This document shows, in pieces, positions 41,300 to 49,944 of a stretch of DNA of 64,000 nt; the first letter of the stretch is position 1, and each line of letters begins with the position of its first letter. Location of the stretch: the NCBI RefSeq assembly GCF_000741765.1, contig NZ_JGZU01000015.1, positions 310,001-374,000 of the forward strand, read 5' to 3'. The position numbers and the translations under genes were made by a program. The notes under the pieces were generated by a model that was not told where the DNA came from, searched no databases, and saw only the letters and a program-made list of their open reading frames with translations. The stretch is from Bifidobacterium tsurumiense (GTDB taxonomy: Bacteria; Actinomycetota; Actinomycetes; Actinomycetales; Bifidobacteriaceae).

Positions 41300-41896
41300 C
41301 TACTTGGGCCATCCTTGTGGCGTATGCTCCAAGGACCATTTGCCCAGTTTGTACGAAAAACTGTTTTTCCAGCGTTTGTCCAACTCCGCCTGACTGAGCT
41401 GCTTGCCATTGCCCAGCTTTGCCATGGCATGCGTATGAGTGTCATCAAGCAACCACTTTCGGATGACGAAGTTCCACAGAGCCACAACCACCGTGGCGAT
41501 AATCTTGCCGATATTGGTACGCAACGTGTATGCCGCATGGTCCGCGCCTGAGACCATGCCATATGTGCTCAGCCACACGATAAGATCGTTGATAAGCAGG
41601 CCGATTGCCGAAGATACGAGAAAAATCAGAATCTCCATCCACCTGGCCATATCGTCTCTGTGCACGAATACATAGCGCATACTTGCCAGATAATTGAAGA
41701 CCAGGGATATCAAGAAACTCGTCGTTGCTGCGACCACATTATTCACATGGAATGCCAACAGAAGATTCATCAAACCAAAATCGATGACGAATGCGATAGC
41801 GCCCACTACGCCGAATTTCACCAGCTGCTCAATCAATTTCTTCACGCGCACTATTAAACACGTCATCGCTGACCGCTTGGACAGATTCTGCCTCAT
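41300..41896 (-). CDS. GtrA-family membrane protein
   Basis: 198 aa from ATG 41896, chosen for GGGAGG ten bases upstream with GGAG again just before the ATG. Four spans in the order typical of GtrA: QLVKFGVVGAIAFVIDFGLMNLLL, ATTSFLISLVFNYLASMRYVF, WMEILIFLVSSAIGLLINDLIVW, and NIGKIIATVVVALWNFVIRKWLL. GtrA proteins are thought to move lipid-linked sugars across the membrane for cell-surface glycan synthesis. A C-terminal hydrophilic tail of about 55 residues (KRWKNSFSYKLGKWSLEHTPQ) is longer than usual. Divergent from the tautomerase gene. Confidence 0.85.
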   Translation of the reverse strand: MRQNLSKRSAMTCLIVRVKKLIEQLVKFGVVGAIAFVIDFGLMNLLLAFHVNNVVAATTSFLISLVFNYLASMRYVFVHRDDMARWMEILIFLVSSAIGLLINDLIVWLSTYGMVSGADHAAYTLRTNIGKIIATVVVALWNFVIRKWLLDDTHTHAMAKLGNGKQLSQAELDKRWKNSFSYKLGKWSLEHTPQGWPK

Positions 41897-42044
41897 TCTC
41901 CGGCAACCTCCCCCATACATCCACGGTTCTTCGGTGCCAATACGCAGTTTGTATTGATTTCCAGTGCTTACAATGGCTGAGGAATCGAGATGCGGCATCT
42001 CAACCAAGCGATGCCCGTATTCCATGATTACATCAAGGAGCATT

Positions 42045-42392
42045 ATGCCAGTAATTCACACTCATGTTTCCGTATCCACAACTCCTCAACAGCGAGAGGC
42101 GCTCAAAACGGCATATGGCAAGGCAATCACAGCGATACCGGGCAAATCAGAAGGCTGGCTTATGTGCCCCTTTGAAGACAATATGCCGATCTATTTCGCC
42201 GGTGATGACAATGAATCCGCCGCTTATGTTGAGGTGAATGTATTCGGAAGCAGCGTTCCGCGCACTGCATGGGAAAGCCTTGGCGAGCACATTATGGAAG
42301 CGCTGAACAAGGAGCTTGGTATCCCTAAGAATCGCACGTATATTCGATATACCGCCACATCCGACTGGGGATGGAACGGCAGCAATTTCTGA
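42045..42392 (+). CDS. MIF-like tautomerase
   Basis: 115 aa, the size of the macrophage-migration-inhibitory-factor / phenylpyruvate tautomerase family. Start ATG 42045 has AAGGAG; it is followed by Pro, the expected catalytic N-terminal proline after Met removal (MPVIHTHVSV). Further matches are EGWLMCPFEDNMPIYFAG and the C-terminal NRTYIRYTATSDWGWNGSNF. Acts in the cytoplasm; natural substrate unknown. An upstream frame extension (from 41964) lacks a ribosome site. Followed by an 18-bp terminator stem. Confidence 0.88.
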   Translation: MPVIHTHVSVSTTPQQREALKTAYGKAITAIPGKSEGWLMCPFEDNMPIYFAGDDNESAAYVEVNVFGSSVPRTAWESLGEHIMEALNKELGIPKNRTYIRYTATSDWGWNGSNF

Positions 42393-42405
42393 TTCGTTTA
42401 CGATC

Positions 42406-42457
42406 GCATGGTCAATGATGTCGGCCCCACAAACGAGAACGACATCATTGACCATGC
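42406..42457 (+). terminator. Terminator of the tautomerase gene
   Basis: GCATGGTCAATGATGTCG (42406-42423) and its exact complement at 42440-42457: 18 bp, 16-base loop. The next 400 bp up to the small peptide gene hold no gene; a stem GATCGTATG/CATACGATC lies at 42505-42535. Confidence 0.85.
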
Positions 42458-42756
42458 ACCACAACGGCGCTGCGTGAAATGAACAAATGCCATCTCACCC
42501 ATATGATCGTATGTCCAACCAGCTTCCATACGATCTATCAATAGCGACAATTCGAACCCACGCATGAGTGCGCCCAAATTCGCACCGGCTCACCCAAGGC
42601 CAATGCAGGTTTCCCAAACCTGTTGCCGCATCATCGCGCCCCTTCTTGTCTTAGTCATGCCACCATGTCAAGCATGACTCGCATCGCCATTCATGCGATT
42701 CTCCCTCATACGCGAGTAAGAGTAGAGGAGCGTCTCCCAGTTCCTGAATGTAAGTT

Positions 42757-42808
42757 GAGAAAATCATCGACACGCCACAGCGGTATCATACGAATGGTCA
42801 GATTTTCT
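42757..42808. promoter_or_regulatory. Spaced inverted repeat upstream of the peptide gene
   Basis: AGAAAATC (42758-42765) and GATTTTCT (42801-42808) are inverted copies. TTGACT (42813-42818) and TAAGAT (42840-42845) downstream are possible promoter boxes, but their 21-base spacing is too long to be confident. The repeat could be bound by the response regulator encoded nearby. Confidence 0.35.
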
Positions 42809-42865
42809 GAGTTTGACTAAAAAATACGCGACATTCTTGTAAGATTGCTTCTTAAAACATGCTAC

Positions 42866-43063
42866 ATGATCGGACGGCCTATGACACGTTTACTGAGCAC
42901 TCTGGTTATTGTAATCGCACTTATTTCTACGCCGAGCACGGTTGACACGAATTCGACTTCGCACGCCTTGGCACAACAAGCAGTCACGTCACTAGCCGCA
43001 ACGACATTACCGGCTGGCCTTCCTTGCCCAGCCTGGCTGCAATGGCTGTGCGGCAGTAAATAA
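42866..43063 (+). CDS. Small secreted peptide precursor with CX7C ring
   Basis: 65 aa from ATG 42866 (or 60 from ATG 42881; both have weak ribosome sites). A clear signal peptide: positive start, hydrophobic core LLSTLVIVIALIS, and a signal-peptidase site SHALA before QQ. The predicted 29-residue product ends LPAGLPCPAWLQWLCGSK, whose two cysteines enclose seven residues (PAWLQWL). This looks like a disulfide-closed, hydrophobic signalling or bacteriocin peptide. It is convergent with a two-component operon, the stops only 17 bp apart. I know no family for it. Function inferred from context: a pheromone or effector controlled by, or sensed by, the kinase. Confidence 0.6.
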   Translation: MIGRPMTRLLSTLVIVIALISTPSTVDTNSTSHALAQQAVTSLAATTLPAGLPCPAWLQWLCGSK

Positions 43064-43080
43064 ACATTTGTACTGGCGCA

Positions 43081-44256
43081 TTATTGCTGACTTGGAATTT
43101 GGATGGCAATGGTCCATTCATCGCCATCCACTCCGTAATGCGCTTGGCCATTTATCGCTTGCAATCTCGATTCCATTAGCCGCAGCCCATACGAAGAACC
43201 ACGTTGTTCGCCATGCGTGGCAAGAATATTGGATGACGTTACTCTCACTCCCTCGCCTTGATATGGCTGCACCACCAAGGCATATTCACCCGGAGCCCCA
43301 TGCTTGGCAATATTCGTTCCTAATTCCGTTATGATATCCGGAAGCATTGCCGCCACCACAGAATCGCATCGCGTCATATCACCCATTAAGGAACGACCTT
43401 CATAGCCTAGGGCAGCAAGGAACTCGTCGGTGTAATCAAGCCTTTCAGACAGCGCGTGACTAATATCAACCACCTGACGTGGCACTTCAACTTTCTCGAC
43501 TTCTTCTGCCTCTTCCGCTCCGTCCAACAACTTCCACGCGGGTTCTATGATTTCACTGCGAATATCAAGCAGGGCCTTCGAGATTAATACCTCTACCTGC
43601 TCCCATTCATTGGCTTGGCTGCTGCGCTCAGGAACGGTAGCTCGGGCATTTCGACAACGTAGCACTGCCACGGACAGTGTCCCCGCCACAGAATCATGCA
43701 TAATACGTAGCATATGGATTTGCCTCTCGCGCTGTTCAGTCAAAGCTAGATCTCTCTGACGACGCTGAACTTGGTGTTTCCACACTCGCAAACCCACACC
43801 TATCAAATACGCCAATACACATAGCCATGTAATTCCCAGAGTTGACGCTTCCAACCAACCCCATGCCAGCGCAGCGCCTATATATCTGCCGACAATAACC
43901 GTCATTGCAACACAGAAAGCAGGCCACTTATGCCATCGCAATGCCAGAACAATAAGCGCATACCAAACACCCCATTCGATAGAAGGTCCGCTGACGTCTT
44001 GGGGAATGAGGTTCATAACCAAGCTGAGTGCACAAAGCGCCAGTGCAGAAGGCGCATACACGACTGGCATGCAACAAACAGCTACTACATAGATGGCATA
44101 CATAATCCAAGCAAAAGGCGGATCAACCACTATTGTGGACAGTTCCAAACCGAAGAATGCCACACATAGCACAGCAAATACCAAGTCGAACTGGCGCCGC
44201 TTATCCATATCAGACACCGCATGGGCCAAAGAAAGCGGCTTTGGGCGAATGCTCAT
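43081..44256 (-). CDS. Sensor histidine kinase, NarL/HPK7 type
   Basis: 391 aa from ATG 44256 with AGGAAGGA upstream; this ATG overlaps the response-regulator TGA (ATGA), indicating coupling. Five hydrophobic spans occupy residues 24-156 with almost no extracellular domain, the form of kinases sensing membrane-associated ligands or peptides. A helical linker (VWKHQVQRRQRDLALTEQRERQIHM) leads to the phospho-accepting H187 in LRIMHDSVAGTLS. The ATPase domain has the N box ELGTNIAKHG and G box GSSYGLRLMESRL, with the DxGxG replaced by SSN as in many actinobacterial kinases. An acidic insert (AEEAEEVEKVEV) is at 248-258. Partner of the regulator encoded upstream. Confidence 0.92.
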   Translation of the reverse strand: MSIRPKPLSLAHAVSDMDKRRQFDLVFAVLCVAFFGLELSTIVVDPPFAWIMYAIYVVAVCCMPVVYAPSALALCALSLVMNLIPQDVSGPSIEWGVWYALIVLALRWHKWPAFCVAMTVIVGRYIGAALAWGWLEASTLGITWLCVLAYLIGVGLRVWKHQVQRRQRDLALTEQRERQIHMLRIMHDSVAGTLSVAVLRCRNARATVPERSSQANEWEQVEVLISKALLDIRSEIIEPAWKLLDGAEEAEEVEKVEVPRQVVDISHALSERLDYTDEFLAALGYEGRSLMGDMTRCDSVVAAMLPDIITELGTNIAKHGAPGEYALVVQPYQGEGVRVTSSNILATHGEQRGSSYGLRLMESRLQAINGQAHYGVDGDEWTIAIQIPSQQ

Positions 44257-44882
44257 AGAATTCCTTCCTGCATGCACACCACAATGGCCTGCGATCGGTT
44301 ATGCACCCCCAACTTCTTGTATGCCTTATTGGCATGGGTTTTCACTGTACCCTCTCCCATATTGAGTTCTTCGGAGACCTGCCTCACCGTGTATCCGCCC
44401 AGAAACAGCCGCAACACACGAATCTCCGTTTCTGTCAGATCGACGGCCCGGGTGTCAACGGATTCACCATTCGTCCCCCAACGGGCCACAGATTCAATGC
44501 CCGCCGCCTTGCCGATCGCCTGCACCATATTGGCAAGATTGGCGTCTTTGTACAACACATCACTCATGTCTGAGTGCTCCATTTGGAATTCATCGATGGG
44601 GCTGTGAAATGCGGTCATCCCCACAACACCTATTCCTGCAACATGTACGGAGATCCAACGTGCCAGTCCCATGCCGCCCATTACCGGCATATTGAGATCT
44701 GTGAGCACCACATCCGGTCTTTGCGACTCTTTCAGGCACAGACGCTGGGCCTTTGCCGCGGTATCCACACTCCACATCACGCGTACAGGCACACGCTCCC
44801 CTGAAAACATGGGTGCCAATGCATTGGCCACTAAGGGGTCATTGTCCACAATGCCGATGCGCACCACGGTGTCCGTCATCAT
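44253..44882 (-). CDS. Response regulator, NarL/FixJ type
   Basis: 209 aa from the first of two ATGs at 44882/44879, with GGGAG eight bases upstream. Receiver domain: acidic pair VDND near the start, phospho-acceptor Asp in VVLTDLNMPVMGG (about D62), Thr in GMTAFHS and Lys in LYKDANL. The C-terminal LuxR-type helix-turn-helix is LTETEIRVLRLFLGGYTVRQVSEELNMGEGTVKTHANKAYKKLGV. It is the first gene of a two-gene operon with the kinase. Likely target: its own operon or the peptide gene at 42866; this is inference. The 232-bp gap upstream to pepD should hold the promoter. Confidence 0.92.
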   Translation of the reverse strand: MMTDTVVRIGIVDNDPLVANALAPMFSGERVPVRVMWSVDTAAKAQRLCLKESQRPDVVLTDLNMPVMGGMGLARWISVHVAGIGVVGMTAFHSPIDEFQMEHSDMSDVLYKDANLANMVQAIGKAAGIESVARWGTNGESVDTRAVDLTETEIRVLRLFLGGYTVRQVSEELNMGEGTVKTHANKAYKKLGVHNRSQAIVVCMQEGIL

Positions 44883-45029
44883 CACATTCACTCCCAACAG
44901 CCTTGCGGCCAGTGAATACTTTTGCACGTTATTCAACATTACACTGCATGGCTATTCATGTGGAGGATGGGCCATTCGGCGAGTCATTATTGGATTGATT
45001 AGAAACACCTGAATTCCAGCTTTTGCAAC

Positions 45030-45071
45030 GCATAGGGCCGCCCCATCACTCGAGATAGGACGGCCCTATGC
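45030..45071 (-). terminator. Terminator of the C69 dipeptidase gene
   Basis: GCATAGGGCCG (45030-45040) pairs with CGGCCCTATGC (45061-45071), and the stem extends to 15 of 17 pairs inward. 44 bp beyond the dipeptidase stop. Confidence 0.75.
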
Positions 45072-45114
45072 ATGGATGTTGCCTTGGCTATGGCCAAAGG
45101 TTTCAAAGCAATTG

Positions 45115-46719
45115 TTAATGGTCAGAACGATTAAAACCGTTCTTCATCTTCATGCTGGTGATGTACAGCACCTTGTCCAGCAGATCATCGGTATGCTTCT
45201 TGAGCTGTGCCGCCATGGACTCGTTGGCCGTCGCAAGGATCTCACGCACTTCGCCGTTACGCGTGGCTTCGATTATGGCTTCCGGCTCCATTGGCTCGAT
45301 ATCGCCATCAGCCGCCGCATCGAATTCCGCCTCCGCCATCTCACGGGCATCAGAACCGCCCAGGCGCGCCACTTGGGCATCCGTCGCCGCCACCATACGA
45401 TGGCCCAGAGCACCGGTCTCCTGCTGATAGCGTTCCACGGCATTGGCCGTGTCGGCGAATGCCGAGTCACACAGTGCCGCAATAATGCGATTCTGCCAAT
45501 AGAAGTTCTCGGAAGTAACCCTAGTGGTGGTGTCTTCCAAATACTTCGGCGTCGAATCCACATTCGGGAAGAATGGCACCAAGGTATTGAACGGATTGGA
45601 ACCATATGCCATCCACTGAATCACGCGATTCGACTGCGGACGATACGGTCGAATCTGGATTACCGCAAGCTGGCTCTGGCGATTGATGCCGATTGGCCTG
45701 TACATATGGCGGCTGTGTCCATCACCGAGCTTGCCATAAGGATCGTACGGCGTGCCCTGATAATGAGAGCTCAGCACATACTTCACATCTTCAATCGTTA
45801 TCTTACGCTCGGGTTGACGCGCCCATGGGATGTCATCGCTCTCCGGACGATGATCAGCTCCCTCGCCATCCCAAACTTCGTCATAGGGGTTGAGCACACG
45901 CTGGATACTCCACGCGCGTGGGGTGTTGTACACATGATCCGAATCAGAATGCGAGCCGAAGGCGTCGCGAGGATTGAACGGGGTCGTTGCCTCTACTGCC
46001 AAATCGAGGTGGTTGAATGCAATGAACTCTGCCAGATCAGCGGAGCACATGTGATCTTCCCGATCACCCAAAGCATCCTCAAGATCGAATTCATCAATAC
46101 CCAACTGATTGGGCATGGTCACATACGCCTCATCCGGAACGCGCTTAGCGACCCAATGGTGTCCGCCAACGGTTTCCAACCACCAGATCTCTTCGGAATC
46201 CGAGAACGCTACTCCGTTCATCTCGTATGTGCCGAATTCCTCAAGCAATGCCCCCAAGCGCTGCACACCTTCGCGAGCGCTATGCACATAAGGCAACACA
46301 ATGGTCAGGAAGTCTTCTTCACCAATGCCTCCCGGCACTTCGGGCTCGTATCCTTCTTCGCCTTCAATGCCGCGGGCAGGAACCAGCTCAACCAGCGGAT
46401 CAGCACCAAGCACGCGCTCATTGGAGGTGAGCGTTTCGGTGGCGCTCATGGCCACATTGGCTTCGTTCACGCCTGCCTCGCCCCATATGCCCTCTTTGAG
46501 ATCGGCATTGGGAACTGCAGAATACTGCAATGGGGTATCAGGAAGGTCGATCTCCACATGACTGAGCACACTGCGATACTTTCGAGGTTGCTCTTCCGGC
46601 TTTACGATCACAAAACGCTTGGGGCAGAACTCCCCGTTGCCTGAATCTTCATTGCGAGCGATGATGGTGGACCCATCGTAGCTAGCATCCTTGCCGACCA
46701 GAATAGTGGTGCATGCCAT
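45115..46719 (-). CDS. pepD: Dipeptidase, peptidase family C69
   Basis: Cytoplasmic Ntn-hydrolase that cleaves dipeptides. 534 aa. The N-terminus MACTTILVGKDASYDGSTIIARNEDSG carries the nucleophile cysteine at position 3, which must become the N-terminal residue after removal of Met-Ala. Further family motifs: NEANVAMSATET, FSDSEEIWWLETVGGHHWVAKRVPDEAYVTMPNQ, and HMYRPIGINRQSQLAVIQIRP. Length is slightly above the 470-500 of lactic acid bacterial PepD, owing to inserts. Alone in its transcript; a hairpin follows. Confidence 0.93.
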   Translation of the reverse strand: MACTTILVGKDASYDGSTIIARNEDSGNGEFCPKRFVIVKPEEQPRKYRSVLSHVEIDLPDTPLQYSAVPNADLKEGIWGEAGVNEANVAMSATETLTSNERVLGADPLVELVPARGIEGEEGYEPEVPGGIGEEDFLTIVLPYVHSAREGVQRLGALLEEFGTYEMNGVAFSDSEEIWWLETVGGHHWVAKRVPDEAYVTMPNQLGIDEFDLEDALGDREDHMCSADLAEFIAFNHLDLAVEATTPFNPRDAFGSHSDSDHVYNTPRAWSIQRVLNPYDEVWDGEGADHRPESDDIPWARQPERKITIEDVKYVLSSHYQGTPYDPYGKLGDGHSRHMYRPIGINRQSQLAVIQIRPYRPQSNRVIQWMAYGSNPFNTLVPFFPNVDSTPKYLEDTTTRVTSENFYWQNRIIAALCDSAFADTANAVERYQQETGALGHRMVAATDAQVARLGGSDAREMAEAEFDAAADGDIEPMEPEAIIEATRNGEVREILATANESMAAQLKKHTDDLLDKVLYITSMKMKNGFNRSDH

Positions 46720-46839
46720 CTGGTATTCCTTTCCGTACTCGTATCGATTTCGATAGACGATGTCACATATTACCGAGTCTTGCGATTGTCATGATTGTTC
46801 TTGAGGCGAAGCGGCATTCCTGTGAGACGAAACGCTGCC

Positions 46840-46872
46840 GATGCCGTCACGCACCTCTGCCGCAACGGCATC
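46840..46872 (-). terminator. Stem-loop after the PEBP-like gene
   Basis: GATGCCGT (46840-46847) and ACGGCATC (46865-46872), 38 bp past the stop; no U tract. Confidence 0.4.
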
Positions 46873-46910
46873 AGATTGCATTGTCTCCTTGAGAAGCCAA
46901 CAGCAATTAC

Positions 46911-47468
46911 TCAGACTGTGCCTGTCAGCACTATGCTGCCGTAATCCACCACTCCGGCATCCTCTGCATTGCGCAGACCGCGCAGCATCTCGTTAAGCCA
47001 GAATCCCTGAGACAAACCCTTGATTGGACGCTCGCTGCCCCACACATTCAGGCAATACTGATGATCCGCATCCGGAGGGTATGGCCCGTTGTATCTCATG
47101 CTCACCGCAGGATTCGTGCTCTTGACCAGCTTGCTTGCAGAAGAATTTCGTCCCTGCAACGCCTCTGGAATCATGGAGGCCATTGAACGTGAAAAATCAG
47201 CCGGTATGGCCAATGCATGAGAATCATTGAAGTCATACATCAAGGCGTCAACAGGCATATTAGCCACAGACCAATGTATCCATTCGAAGCCACAGACTGG
47301 AATAGAGTCCGGATCGATGAATTCCCAATGCAAATAGCGAGCGTTTGGGTTCAAATCATCAATATAGAAAGGAAATGACACAATCGGCGTGCCATCCACG
47401 CAATTCTCCAAAGGCGCCGCCTTGGCGTACTCGTCTGGAATAACAGTAAAATCGGCGGAAATCTTCAT
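46911..47468 (-). CDS. YbhB/YbcL-like PEBP-family protein
   Basis: 185 aa from ATG 47468. The phosphatidylethanolamine-binding protein (Raf kinase inhibitor-like) pattern is visible: LHWEFIDPDSIPVCGFEWIHWSVANMP, followed by RYNGPYPPDADHQYCLNVWG, which line the anion pocket. Cytoplasmic. Bacterial members have no firm function. The frame is open 67 codons upstream but has no ribosome site there and family homology begins at MKISADFTVIPDEYAKA. The 301-bp gap to the EIIC gene downstream of that gene's stop holds only short palindromes such as GGTCAGTGACC. Confidence 0.87.
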   Translation of the reverse strand: MKISADFTVIPDEYAKAAPLENCVDGTPIVSFPFYIDDLNPNARYLHWEFIDPDSIPVCGFEWIHWSVANMPVDALMYDFNDSHALAIPADFSRSMASMIPEALQGRNSSASKLVKSTNPAVSMRYNGPYPPDADHQYCLNVWGSERPIKGLSQGFWLNEMLRGLRNAEDAGVVDYGSIVLTGTV

Positions 47469-47769
47469 ATATTCAGTATCACCCACCGCTATGACTTGGA
47501 CAATACACAGTGAGTGTATGTGTTCTTGCTCTATCCAGCTCCGGGGCGTTACTCCACACGCAGACCTTGGCGTATATCCGCTAGCAATATGAACAGAGGC
47601 ACGGGCCAAATTCTCGTTGACCTTTCGTCGGCGCAAACTCGTCACCCGAATAATGCAAAACGGCTGCACAGGTCAGAGAATGACGAGTATCGCCTTCTCG
47701 GTCGTGCAGCCGGATATGTGCCATAAGGCTTATGAAGTTGCCGTGGTCAGTGACCTGCGGGCTTCTTCC

Positions 47770-49290
47770 TTATGCCTGAGCCTTTTCCTTGGCCTTGGCT
47801 TCCTTGGCAGCTGCCTTCGCAGCCTTCTCTTCTGCCTTGACCTGCTCAATGAACTCAGCATGTTCCTTTGCAGGCAGCCAACCGGAATTGACCACCTTGA
47901 CCTGCCAGATCCAAGCAGCGCCGAAGAGCACGGCGGCCAAAATCAGCAGGGCAATGGCGCCGCCGATAGGACCCCAGTGAGCCATGCCGCCGGTCACGAT
48001 GCCAAACCATGCGAAGTCAGCATCGCCGAAGGTGGAGTTGGACACACCGAAGGTACCCATAACGGTCATCAGGAATGCCGGAAGGAAGGTAATCAGCAAA
48101 CCGTTGACGAAACCGCCGATGATAGCGCCGCGGCGACCGCCGGTAGCGTTGCCGAATACACCGGCACCGCCGCCATCGAAGAAGTGAGGCACCATGCCAG
48201 GCAGAATCAAAGCCAGACCCCAGACCGGTCCGAGCCATGCGGCGATGATGCCCAATGCGACCAGACCGCCCACGAAGGAGGAGAGGAAGCCGATCAACGA
48301 TGCATTTGCGCCATAGGGGAACACAATCGGCACATCCAGTGCAGGACGGGCACCGGGGACGACCTTGTTGGCAATGCCCTGGAATGCGGGAACGAGCTCG
48401 CCCAGGATGATACGGACACCATAGAGGATGATGCTCACGCCGATGCCGAATTGCAAGGCCTGAGCGAAGGCTGCCATGATGAAGGAGCCGTAGTTGTCAG
48501 GGGCACTTGCGAATACCGAGAAAGCATCCTCGGCCGGCAGCACGATTGCAGCCCAGATAGCGAAGACCAGGTAGAGCACCACCATAAGCAAGGTGGTGGA
48601 AACCATGGAGTCACGCAGGAAGCTCAAGCCCTTGGGGAAGTTGATATCTTCGGTGGACTTGGACTTCTTGCCGGTCACAGAACCCAAAGCGCCGGCGGTG
48701 ATGTAGCCAAGGCTGTTGAAGTGGCCGATCGACAGCTTGTCACTACCGGTTACGCGATTCATGAATGGCTGGGCGAATGCCGGCATGACCACCATGATCA
48801 CAGCCATCAAGACGGAGCCAACGATGATGACGAGCAACTGGTTATCGCTGCCCATACCTACCGAGAGCACCAATGCAAGCATCATCGACATGAACACCAT
48901 ATGATGGCCTGTCAGGAAGATGTACTTCAGAGGGGTGAAACGGGCCACAACCAACATGATGAGGAAGCTCAACACGATGATGTATGCCGAAGTGGCGCCG
49001 AACTGAGTGGAAGCCTGAGCGGTGATGACCTCATTGGTCGGGACCACGCCATGAGCGCCGGTGGACTTCAGCACAAGATCACCGAATGGCGCCAGAGCCG
49101 CAGTCACCACACCTGCACCGGCGCCCAAGATAAGGTAGCCCATGGCTGCCTTCAGGCCACCGGCTATGACCTGACCTGCACTACGCTTCAATGCAATCAG
49201 GCCGATTGCAGCGATAATGCCGATCAGATACGCCGGAACATTAAGAATTTCCTGGCTAATGAAATTCAAGATCTGAACAACAATGTTCAT
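47770..49290 (-). CDS. ulaA: PTS ascorbate-type EIIC (UlaA-like)
   Basis: Membrane permease of a phosphotransferase system, 506 aa. UlaA features: N-terminal LNFISQEILNVPAYLIGIIAAIGLIALK, GHHMVFMSMMLA, and the substrate-binding segments GHFNSLGYITAGALG and FFDGGGAGVFGNATGGRRGAIIGG. Eleven or so spans. A Lys/Ala/Glu-rich cytoplasmic tail (EQVKAEEKAAKAAAKEAKAKEKAQA) makes it longer than the usual 465. AGAAGGAG precedes the ATG. It lies 41 bp downstream of EIIB. Family knowledge suggests ascorbate or a similar sugar acid; none of the ula catabolic genes (lactonase, decarboxylase) is nearby, so the substrate is open. Confidence 0.93.
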   Translation of the reverse strand: MNIVVQILNFISQEILNVPAYLIGIIAAIGLIALKRSAGQVIAGGLKAAMGYLILGAGAGVVTAALAPFGDLVLKSTGAHGVVPTNEVITAQASTQFGATSAYIIVLSFLIMLVVARFTPLKYIFLTGHHMVFMSMMLALVLSVGMGSDNQLLVIIVGSVLMAVIMVVMPAFAQPFMNRVTGSDKLSIGHFNSLGYITAGALGSVTGKKSKSTEDINFPKGLSFLRDSMVSTTLLMVVLYLVFAIWAAIVLPAEDAFSVFASAPDNYGSFIMAAFAQALQFGIGVSIILYGVRIILGELVPAFQGIANKVVPGARPALDVPIVFPYGANASLIGFLSSFVGGLVALGIIAAWLGPVWGLALILPGMVPHFFDGGGAGVFGNATGGRRGAIIGGFVNGLLITFLPAFLMTVMGTFGVSNSTFGDADFAWFGIVTGGMAHWGPIGGAIALLILAAVLFGAAWIWQVKVVNSGWLPAKEHAEFIEQVKAEEKAAKAAAKEAKAKEKAQA

Positions 49291-49331
49291 GTCTTTCTCC
49301 TTCTATCCTTCTGGTCACGCACTAGTGAGCA

Positions 49332-49604
49332 CTAGTCGTCGTATTTCTCCAGAATTCCCTTGATCTCTTCTGCATCCATGAAGTTCTCCACGGTCTCCAC
49401 CGGGGTGGTGGTACCTTCCAGCTCAGGGGCGAGCTGCGGAGAGGTGAGAACCAGGTCGTTCATATTGGCAGTTCCCTTGGCGCTACCTGCATCGGAAGTG
49501 GTGACGGTAACATCCATGCCCAAATCGGCGGCTGCCGACTCGACATTGATCTTCAAAAGCACGGAGGTACCGATGCCGTTACCGCATACGCAAAGAATAT
49601 TCAT
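49332..49604 (-). CDS. PTS EIIB, UlaB/SgaB type
   Basis: 90-aa cytoplasmic phosphocarrier. The active-site cysteine is in the P-loop CVCGNGIGTSVLLKI (C7). GAGGAATATT precedes the ATG. It accepts phosphate from EIIA (encoded 340 bp upstream) and gives it to the incoming sugar at EIIC (41 bp downstream). Size and P-loop fit the ascorbate/galactitol EIIB group. Confidence 0.93.
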   Translation of the reverse strand: MNILCVCGNGIGTSVLLKINVESAAADLGMDVTVTTSDAGSAKGTANMNDLVLTSPQLAPELEGTTTPVETVENFMDAEEIKGILEKYDD

Positions 49605-49645
49605 AATATTCCTCGATTCTGTTTATGGGTGGGTTATTTATTGAT

Positions 49646-49659
49646 GTGCCATATGGCAC
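49646..49659. promoter_or_regulatory. Palindrome GTGCCATATGGCAC upstream of EIIB
   Basis: A perfect 14-bp palindrome, 42 bp before the EIIB start, in the 340-bp gap between EIIA and EIIB. It fits a repressor site or the base of a leader hairpin. I see no other feature in that gap. Confidence 0.5.
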
Positions 49660-49944
49660 TGTGCGCAGTTGTCGGCCGCGCAGACGTCTGGTTTCTTGTC
49701 ACTTCCATACGTCAAGAATCAGGATGCCGGGTTGTGTCTCGCATTGATACGCCCCAGCAGTTGCAACTTCAAATCACTGAGTTGTAAACAATTTTCAAGC
49801 TTTATACGCTCAGATTGTTCCTACACTTAAGGTCACAGACTTTGTGGATCTTATTGAGTTATGCGATGGGTATTCCCTGCGCATCATTGCTTTCACATCG
49901 TGCAAATGTGAATAATTATCACCATGATGCGCAGGAATGCCTAC

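Noticed and set aside
42545-42575. Sequence resembling a tRNA T-loop (TTCGAACCC)
   Set aside because: On neither strand can acceptor, D and anticodon arms be drawn around it.
45076-46644. Plus-strand open frame of 522 codons
   Set aside because: Antisense to the C69 dipeptidase, whose motifs and ribosome site are clear; the antisense translation has no recognisable fold.
47617-49335. Plus-strand open frame of 572 codons, rich in His, Asp and Glu
   Set aside because: Antisense to the EIIC gene. Its composition is the mirror of a hydrophobic membrane protein.
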